Source: JALORV01 sp963769745 (GTDB lineage: Bacteria; Pseudomonadota; Gammaproteobacteria; Burkholderiales; Burkholderiaceae_F). Taken from it: a DNA stretch of 64,000 bases. The notes beneath the pieces were generated by a model. That model did not search any database. It saw only the letters and a list, made by a program, of their open reading frames with translations, and had not been told where the DNA came from. This document shows, piece by piece, positions 58,659 through 64,000 of the stretch (position 1 is its first letter; each line of letters begins with the position of its first letter). The stretch lies in assembly GCA_963769745.1 (NCBI GenBank), contig CAVYNB010000009.1, forward strand, positions 62,001 to 126,000, in the 5' to 3' direction. Both the position numbers and the translations under genes were made by a program.

Positions 58659-59399
58659 GTCCGGCTGCGACGCAACGCGCGGCCGCCGAAGTACGCCGTC
58701 AGTCCCGCACTCAGCGCCGCCAGTCCGTACCACTGCAGCGCATAGCCGCGGTGTGTGTCGACACCGGAAGCGGGGCGCACCCACATGCGGCGCAACCCGT
58801 CCGCACTCTCGCTGGTCTGCTGCACGACGAAGCGCGCAACGCGCAGGCCGGCCGACCCGCTCGAACTCGTCGTAGGGAAGGTTGGGCCAGATGCCGGGCA
58901 GTGGCGGCAGCGGTGTAGAGGCCAGTTCGAGCATTCGCGGAACGCGCTCGACAGCCAGTCCCGTGATCGCGATGACTCCGCGCGGCGTATCGAGTGCCGG
59001 ACGCTTCGACGGATCGGCAGCATCGCGCACGACCCAGCCACGGTTGATCAGCACAACGAGTCCGTCGGAAACGCGCAGCGGCGTCACGACCTGGAAGCCG
59101 GCCCGGCCCGCGAGCGCCCGGTTGTCGACAAAGACCGTGGCCCCGGTCAGGAATTCACCACGCAACTCGACCCGCCGTGGCAATCCTGCAGCGACCGCTG
59201 CCGCATCGTCGAGATTCTTCACTTCGATCGGCGTCGCCGTGGCGGCCGCATCCCAGCGCGCCTGCAGCGCTTCCTTCATATCGCCGCGGCGTGTCTGCCA
59301 TTGGCCCAGCAGCACCCCCACGATCGTGACCACCACGCCGAGGCAGATGGCGAGGTAGACGTGACGACGGGCCGCTGCCGGTGTGGTCAGGGCGTCCAA
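58655..59399 (-). pseudogene. SURF1 family oxidase assembly protein, frameshifted as given
   Basis: Two-helix inner-membrane protein for heme a insertion into oxidase. Starts MDALTTPAAARRHVYLAICLGVVVTIVGVLLGQWQTRRGDMK (first membrane segment), with VELRGEFLTGATVFVDNRALAGRAGFQVVTPLRV. After LPYDEFERV the frame is lost by one extra base in the GGCC at 58850-58853; the family C-terminus GLRVARFVVQQTSESADGLRRMWVRP...HRGYALQWYGLAALSAGLTAYF follows in the next frame to the stop at 58655. Repaired length is 247 aa, normal. As given, the unshifted frame runs on into the next gene, giving a false 468-aa fusion. Confidence 0.88.
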
Positions 59400-59432
59400 T
59401 GGGATAATCCAAGGGCCGCGCCGCCGGCCTCT

Positions 59433-59630
59433 ATGCGCATCATCATCGTCATCGCCTTCATCGGCATCATCGTTTCACTTGGCTCTGCACTGGTCTTCCT
59501 GGTGCGCGACCATGGCAACAGCAATCGGACGGTCAATGCGCTGACCGTCCGGGTCGGGCTGTCGGTCGCGCTCTTCCTGTTCATCCTGTTCAGCTATTGG
59601 ATGGGCTGGATCGAGCCGCGTTCCTACTAG
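59433..59630 (+). CDS. twin transmembrane protein (TwinT, DUF2909)
   Basis: 65-aa membrane protein with two helices (MRIIIVIAFIGIIVSLGSALVFLVRD and VRVGLSVALFLFILFSYWMGW) and a short loop. Found in aa3-oxidase clusters of this class between ctaE and SURF1, on the opposite strand to them, as here. Function unknown; oxidase assembly or stability is likely. Confidence 0.88.
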   Translation: MRIIIVIAFIGIIVSLGSALVFLVRDHGNSNRTVNALTVRVGLSVALFLFILFSYWMGWIEPRSY

Positions 59631-59650
59631 CGAACGGTTGCGGGCAGAAA

Positions 59651-59682
59651 GCACTGCGGCGCCCGCAGGCGCCGCGAAGTGC
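59651..59682 (-). terminator. terminator of the ctaC-ctaE transcript
   Basis: On the minus strand GCACT-TC-GCGGCGCC-TGCG-GGCGCCGC-AGTGC (13 bp with a 2-base bulge), then TTTCTG. It starts 16 bases past the ctaE stop. The U-tract is short. Confidence 0.65.
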
Positions 59683-59697
59683 CGCTCACGCCGCCGG

Positions 59698-60561
59698 CTA
59701 CAGCCAGTAGACCAGGATGTAAAGGCCGATCCAGACGACATCGACGAAGTGCCAGTACCAGGCCGCACCTTCGAACGCGAAGTGATGGTCCGGCTTGAAG
59801 TGCCCGCGCAGCAGGCGCAGCAGCACGACGCCCAGCATCATGGCACCGACGAAGACGTGAAAGCCGTGGAACCCGGTCAGCATGAAGAACGTCGAGCCGA
59901 AGATGCCGGACGACAGCTTCAGGTTCAATGCCGAATAGGCGTGGCTGTACTCGTAGATCTGCACACCGAGGAAGGTCACGCCGAGCAGCACGGTGAGCGC
60001 CAGCCACAGTGCCGCAGTGTTGCGATGGTTGAACCGCAGCGCGTGGTGCGCAATCGTGAGCGTCACGCCCGAGGTCAGCAGCAGCGCCGTGTTGATCGTC
60101 GGCAGCCAGAACGGTCCCATCGTGGTGAATGGATCGACGACGCCGGCAGGGCCCGCGTGCGGCCATGCCGGATCGAAATCCGGCCACAGCAGCTTGTGAT
60201 CGAAGTCCCCGAGCATCGGCGCGGTGATGACCCGCGCGTAGAACAGCGCGCCGAAGAACGACGCGAAGAACATGACCTCGGAGAAGATGAACCAACCCAT
60301 TCCCCAGCGGAATGACGCGTCGACCTTGCGGTTGTAGGCGCCGTGCTCCGATTCGCCGGAGACCATCGAGAACCATCCGACCATCATGTAGACCAGCGTG
60401 GCCATCCCGATGGCCAACGGCACCCAGCCGGTCGAGCTGTGGTTCACCACCATCGCCGCGCCAAAGCCGGTAAAGGCCATCGCGATCATGCCGACCACCG
60501 GCCATTGCGAAGGCGCCGGTACGAAGTAGTCCGGCGCCGCTCCCCCATGCGTATTGGCCAT
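59698..60561 (-). CDS. ctaE: cytochrome c oxidase subunit III
   Basis: Subunit III of the aa3 oxidase, 287 aa with seven membrane segments. Typical: YFVPAPSQWPVVGMIAMAFTGFGAAM, GMGWFIFSEVMFFASFFGALFYAR (conserved Glu), GFHGFHVFVGAMML, and C-terminal EGAAWYWHFVDVVWIGLYILVYWL. Terminator follows. Confidence 0.97.
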   Translation of the reverse strand: MANTHGGAAPDYFVPAPSQWPVVGMIAMAFTGFGAAMVVNHSSTGWVPLAIGMATLVYMMVGWFSMVSGESEHGAYNRKVDASFRWGMGWFIFSEVMFFASFFGALFYARVITAPMLGDFDHKLLWPDFDPAWPHAGPAGVVDPFTTMGPFWLPTINTALLLTSGVTLTIAHHALRFNHRNTAALWLALTVLLGVTFLGVQIYEYSHAYSALNLKLSSGIFGSTFFMLTGFHGFHVFVGAMMLGVVLLRLLRGHFKPDHHFAFEGAAWYWHFVDVVWIGLYILVYWL

Positions 60562-60583
60562 TTTTCCTGCTCCCCTTCTTTTC

Positions 60584-60814
60584 CTAGCTCACCACAATCC
60601 GAACGATCACCAGCAGCGTCAGGACGAAGATCACGGCCGCAATCACGCCGGCAATGATCACGAACACCGGGTTGAGCTGCGACGCGTCCTGCTCATAACC
60701 GGACCGCTTGCGTACCCCGAAGAACGACCACAGCACCGCACGGATCGTTTGCAGGAAACCCGCGTTCCGAGGCCTCGTTGCGGGTTCTGGCGCCGCCCCA
60801 CCGGTGTCCGGCAT
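60584..60814 (-). CDS. DUF2970 domain protein
   Basis: 76 aa: N-terminal tail, then FLQTIRAVLWSFFGVRKRSGYEQDASQLNPVFVIIAGVIAAVIFVLTLLVIV with one membrane helix at the C-terminus. The family sits between ctaG and ctaE in betaproteobacterial oxidase operons, and no activity is known. 3 bases follow it from cox11 and 22 bases precede ctaE. Confidence 0.87.
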   Translation of the reverse strand: MPDTGGAAPEPATRPRNAGFLQTIRAVLWSFFGVRKRSGYEQDASQLNPVFVIIAGVIAAVIFVLTLLVIVRIVVS

Positions 60815-60817
60815 CTG

Positions 60818-61411
60818 TCAGCCACTCGGCGAGGTTGCGCGGACCGCCTGCGGCCTTGCCACGGCTCCCGCCACTTCAAAGAACGTATAGGACAACGTGA
60901 TCGTTTTCACATCCTGCGGCAGGTCGGGATCGATGAAGAACACGACAGGGAACTGCCGTGTCTCGCCCGCCGCCAGCGTCTGTTGCTGAAAGCAGAAGCA
61001 TTCGAGCTTCTGGAAGTGCGCTGCCGACTGCATCGGCGCATAGCTCGGTATCGCCTGGCCGGCCATCGCACGACCTTCGAGGTTGACCAGGTCGTAGGTC
61101 ACCTGGACCAGTTCGCCCGGATGCACCTGAAGGTGATTCACATGCGGCCGGAACCGCCACGCCCCTTGCGTGTTGGCGTCGAATTCCACGGTGATCGTGC
61201 GCGAAAGATCGACCTGCGAATTGCGCGCCGCCTTTTCCACATTGGCATCGCGCAGGGTGACGACGTTGATGCCGGTAATCTCGCAGATCTTGCGATACAG
61301 CGGCACCAGCGCCCAGCCGAATCCGAACATCAACACCGACACGATGACCAGCTTGCGCAGGATCGTGCGGTTGTCGCTCTGGACTTCCGGAACCTGGGGA
61401 CGTTCGCTCAT
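60818..61411 (-). CDS. ctaG: cytochrome c oxidase assembly protein CtaG/Cox11
   Basis: Delivers copper to the CuB site of subunit I. 197 aa from ATG 61411 (MSERPQVPE...); the frame opens at 61438 also. One N-terminal membrane helix (KLVIVSVLMFGFGWALVPLYRKIC), then the periplasmic immunoglobulin-like domain with the copper motif KLECFCFQQQTL. All landmarks are present. Confidence 0.95.
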   Translation of the reverse strand: MSERPQVPEVQSDNRTILRKLVIVSVLMFGFGWALVPLYRKICEITGINVVTLRDANVEKAARNSQVDLSRTITVEFDANTQGAWRFRPHVNHLQVHPGELVQVTYDLVNLEGRAMAGQAIPSYAPMQSAAHFQKLECFCFQQQTLAAGETRQFPVVFFIDPDLPQDVKTITLSYTFFEVAGAVARPQAVRATSPSG

Positions 61412-61424
61412 GGTCAGTCCGGCC

Positions 61425-61541
61425 TCAGCCGCCGACAAGCCAGCGACGCGCGATGACGCCGATGAAAAAGACCAGCACGACCGACGCGAGTATCAGTGCC
61501 GTGCGGCGGTTGTGCCTGCGTTCGTCGGACTCGGGAATCAT
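61425..61541 (-). CDS. cytochrome oxidase small assembly protein
   Basis: 38 aa, MIPESDERRHNRRTALILASV..., one membrane helix at residues 14-31 (TALILASVVLVFFIGVIA) and a basic end RRW. It lies between ctaD and cox11, where betaproteobacterial clusters carry a small membrane protein of this type. Too short for automatic ORF lists but the spacing (14 bases after the ctaD stop) fits a real gene. Confidence 0.75.
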   Translation of the reverse strand: MIPESDERRHNRRTALILASVVLVFFIGVIARRWLVGG

Positions 61542-61555
61542 CGTGTGCACCCTGC

Positions 61556-63154
61556 TTACCGCACGACCGGAGGCGTTTCGAACGTGTGGAACGGTGCCGG
61601 CGACGGCACGGTCCACTCGAGACCGCCGTCCTCGGCGCCCCACGGGTTCGCCGCCGCCTTCGGCCCACCCTTGATGCACTTCACGACGATGTACAGGAAC
61701 AGCAGTTGCGTGAAGCCGAAGCCGAACGCGGCGATCGAAGCCAGCAGGTTGAAGTCGGCGAACTGCAGCGGATAGTCGGCGTAGCGACGGGGCATGCCGG
61801 CCAGCCCGAGGAAGTGCATCGGGAAGAACGTGATGTTGAAGAAGATCATCGACAGCCAGAAGTGCCACTTGCCGAGCGTTTCGTTGTACATGTGGCCGGT
61901 CCACTTCGGCAGCCAGTAGTAGGTGCCGGCGAAAAGCGCAAACAGCGAACCCGCCACCAGCACATAGTGGAAGTGCGCGACCACGTAGTAGGAGTCCTGC
62001 AGCTGGATGTCGATCGGCGCCATCGCCAGGATCAGCCCCGTGAACCCGCCCATCGTGAACACGAAGATGAAGCCGACCGCGAACAGCATCGGCGTCTCGA
62101 AAGTCATCGAGCCCTTGTACATCGTCGCGACCCAGTTGAAGACTTTCACGCCGGTCGGAATGGCGATCAGCATCGTCGCGTACATGAAGAAGAGCTGGCC
62201 GGTGACCGGCATGCCCGTGGTGAACATGTGGTGTGCCCAGACGATGAACGACAGGATCGCGATCGACGCGGTCGCGTACACCATTGAGGCATAGCCGAAC
62301 AGCGGCTTGCGCGCGAACACCGGGATGATCTGGCTGACGATGCCGAAGGCCGGCAGGATCATGATGTAGACCTCGGGGTGCCCGAAGAACCAGAAGATGT
62401 GCTGGTACATCACCGGGTCACCGCCACCGGCGGCGTTGAAGAAGCTGGTGCCGAAGTGGCGATCCGTCAGCGTCATCGTGATCGCGCCGGCGAGCACCGG
62501 CATCACTGCGATCAGCAGGTACGCGGTGATCAGCCAGGTCCACACGAACATCGGCATCCGCATCAGCGTCAGGCCGGGGGCGCGCATGTTCAGGATGGTC
62601 GTGATGATGTTGATCGATCCCATGATCGACGACGCGCCGAGTATGTGCAGCGCGAAGATCGCCATGTCCATGCCCGGCCCCATCTGCACGGTCAGCGGTG
62701 CATACAGCGTCCAGCCGGCGGCCGTCGCGCCGCCCGGCACGAAGAACGAGGCAACGACCAGCAGCGCCGCGGGCGGCAGCAGCCAGAAGCTGAAGTTGTT
62801 CATGCGCGCGAAGGCCATGTCCGGCGCGCCGATCTGCAACGGCACCATCCAGTTCGCGAAGCCGACGAAGGCCGGCATGATTGCGCCGAACACCATGATG
62901 ACGCCGTGCATCGTCGTCAGCTGGTTGAAGAATTCCGGGCGCCAGTACTGCAGGCCGGGCTGGAACAGCTCGAGCCGGATTCCAAGGGCCAGAACGCCAC
63001 CGATGATGAACATCGTGAAGCTGAACCACAGGTACATCGTTCCAATGTCCTTGTGATTCGTGGCATACAGCCAGCGGCGCCAGCCGTGCGGATGATCATG
63101 GGCGTGATCGTGGTCGCCGTGTCCGGCGGTCGGGGTGTGGACTACTGCACTCAT
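61556..63154 (-). CDS. ctaD: cytochrome c oxidase subunit I
   Basis: Catalytic subunit with heme a, heme a3 and CuB. 532 aa with 12 membrane segments: TMHGVIMVFGAIMPAFVGFANWMVPLQIGAPDMAFARMNN (heme His), WFFGHPEVYIMILPAFGIVSQI (CuB His-Pro-Glu-Val-Tyr with the cross-linked Tyr), AHHMFTTGMP, and VVAHFHYVLVAGSLFALFAGTYYW. K- and D-pathway residues look intact, so this is an A-type haem-copper oxidase. Confidence 0.98.
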   Translation of the reverse strand: MSAVVHTPTAGHGDHDHAHDHPHGWRRWLYATNHKDIGTMYLWFSFTMFIIGGVLALGIRLELFQPGLQYWRPEFFNQLTTMHGVIMVFGAIMPAFVGFANWMVPLQIGAPDMAFARMNNFSFWLLPPAALLVVASFFVPGGATAAGWTLYAPLTVQMGPGMDMAIFALHILGASSIMGSINIITTILNMRAPGLTLMRMPMFVWTWLITAYLLIAVMPVLAGAITMTLTDRHFGTSFFNAAGGGDPVMYQHIFWFFGHPEVYIMILPAFGIVSQIIPVFARKPLFGYASMVYATASIAILSFIVWAHHMFTTGMPVTGQLFFMYATMLIAIPTGVKVFNWVATMYKGSMTFETPMLFAVGFIFVFTMGGFTGLILAMAPIDIQLQDSYYVVAHFHYVLVAGSLFALFAGTYYWLPKWTGHMYNETLGKWHFWLSMIFFNITFFPMHFLGLAGMPRRYADYPLQFADFNLLASIAAFGFGFTQLLFLYIVVKCIKGGPKAAANPWGAEDGGLEWTVPSPAPFHTFETPPVVR

Positions 63155-63190
63155 CGGTACTCCTGATCCTGATCGGATGTGCTGCGACGC

Positions 63191-64000
63191 TTACTTGCGC
63201 GCGGACTTGAACTCGACGGGCTGCACCTCACCCGCCTTGTTGCCCCACGCGTTCTTTGTGTAGGTCGCCACCGCCGCCAACTCGACGTCCGAAAGACCCT
63301 TCCACGACGGCATCGCATTCTTGCCGTTCAGCAGCATCGTGATCTGGTCGCTGGTGCTGACGACCACCTTGCTGCCCGCCAGCGCCGGGAACGCACCCTG
63401 CACGCCCAGCCCGTTTGCCTGGTGACAGGCCTGGCAGTTCGCCTGGTAGACCTTTTCGCCGCGCGCGATCAGCTCGGCGGCGGTCCACTGCTTGGTCGGG
63501 TCATCGGCCGCCGCCGCCATTTGCTGCTGCTTGCCGCTGACCCACTTGCTGTAGTCCTCGGCCGACACCACCTGCACGACGATCGGCATGAACGCGTGGT
63601 CCTTGCCGCACAGTTCGGCGCACTGGCCGCGAAACGTGCCGATCTTCTCGGCGCGGAACCAGGTGTCGCGCGCAAAGCCCGGGATCGCGTCCTGCTTGAC
63701 CGCGAAGGCAGGCACCCACCAGGCATGGATCACGTCGTTGGCGGTCGTGATCACACGCACCTTCTTGTTGACCGGAACGACGAGCGGGTTGTCGACCTCG
63801 ATCAGGTAAGTATTGGTGCGCGGCTCACGCCCTTCGATCTGTGCGACCGGGGTGGCCAGCTGCGACAGGAACGAGATGCCCTCGCCTTCGCCGCGCAGAT
63901 AGTCGTAGCCCCACTTCCACTGGTACCCGGTGACCTTGATCGTGAGGTCCGAGTTGCTCGTGTCCTTCATCGCCACGACCGTTCTCGTCGCCGGCAGCGC
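63191..64000 (-). CDS. ctaC: cytochrome c oxidase subunit II, 5' end beyond window
   Basis: CuA subunit with C-terminal cytochrome c domain (caa3 type). The part in the window covers the periplasmic domain: DLTIKVTGYQWKWGYDYL, VITTANDVIHAWWVPAF, and the CuA loop CAELCGKDHAFMPIVV, then a fused c-type domain with CQACHQANG and a distal Met near the end (NGKNAMPSW). The N-terminal helices are outside the window, so an internal GTG at 63976 is not the true start. Frame is open to 64000. Confidence 0.95.
   Translation of the reverse strand, partial: ALPATRTVVAMKDTSNSDLTIKVTGYQWKWGYDYLRGEGEGISFLSQLATPVAQIEGREPRTNTYLIEVDNPLVVPVNKKVRVITTANDVIHAWWVPAFAVKQDAIPGFARDTWFRAEKIGTFRGQCAELCGKDHAFMPIVVQVVSAEDYSKWVSGKQQQMAAAADDPTKQWTAAELIARGEKVYQANCQACHQANGLGVQGAFPALAGSKVVVSTSDQITMLLNGKNAMPSWKGLSDVELAAVATYTKNAWGNKAGEVQPVEFKSARK

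Noticed and set aside
57993..59399. 468-residue fusion of SURF1 and the downstream Sco-like protein
   Set aside because: The fusion appears only because of an extra base in the SURF1 gene. The repaired SURF1 stop overlaps the start of the downstream gene, so these are two genes.

Overview
The window is chromosomal DNA of a high-GC betaproteobacterium, most likely of the Burkholderiales. The evidence is gene order and content typical of that class: rpoN-hpf-ptsN-hprK-rapZ, ispE-tRNA-Gln-prs-rplY-pth, the aa3-oxidase assembly cluster with SURF1, TwinT, DUF2970 and Cox11, mutM-dynamin-mutY, and an rpoH gene behind a CIRCE operator. It is gene-dense: nearly all gaps are below 200 bases, and I see no prophage, insertion sequence, CRISPR array or rRNA. 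One tRNA gene is present.

Layout. (1) 1-9.2 kb is a phosphonate uptake and degradation locus. A 2-aminoethylphosphonate-type ABC importer (permease, ATPase, binding protein) lies on the minus strand. Divergent from it is a plus-strand operon of GntR regulator, phosphonoacetate hydrolase phnA, phosphonoacetaldehyde dehydrogenase phnY, a Na/Pi cotransporter with PhoU domain, and an HD-domain protein of the phosphonate-operon family. The last two genes each carry a one-base insertion that breaks the frame, both at a T-CTG junction. (2) 9.3-20.5 kb holds a thioredoxin-fold lipoprotein, hisN-type phosphatase, YbdK ligase, two cation/proton antiporters, ssb, uvrA and a secreted histidine phosphatase. 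(3) 20.6-29.8 kb is the kdsD-kdsC-lptC-lptA-lptB LPS block followed by rpoN-hpf-ptsN-hprK-rapZ (nitrogen PTS and sigma-54) and a Lon-N-domain protein. (4) 29.8-33.9 kb, minus strand: mutM, a dynamin-family GTPase and mutY. (5) 34-44.3 kb: TPR lipoprotein, lolB, ispE, tRNA-Gln, prs, rplY, pth, a patatin-like lipase, two GNAT enzymes, ychF and a MOSC protein. (6) 44.4-51.8 kb: DUF418 membrane protein, coaD, rsmD, ftsY, ppx/gppA, sixA and ppk1. (7) 52-55.3 kb: ftsE, ftsX, rpoH and an orphan protein with an HxD...H-x10-R signature. (8) 55.4-64 kb is the cytochrome c oxidase cluster: sco, ctaB, ctaA, a Sco-like orphan, SURF1 (frameshifted), TwinT, ctaE, DUF2970, ctaG/cox11, a 38-residue assembly protein, ctaD and ctaC (5' end cut by the window).

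Phosphorus handling recurs across the window: phosphonate import and cleavage, a probable Pi transporter, polyphosphate synthesis (ppk1) and degradation (ppx), SixA, and the PTS-Ntr phosphorelay. The observations I rate most worth a second look are the paired frameshifts, the intrinsic terminator between the phosphonate-binding protein and its ABC ATPase, the dynamin GTPase inside the 8-oxoguanine repair operon, the CIRCE element at rpoH, and the orphan 2-oxoglutarate-oxygenase-like protein.
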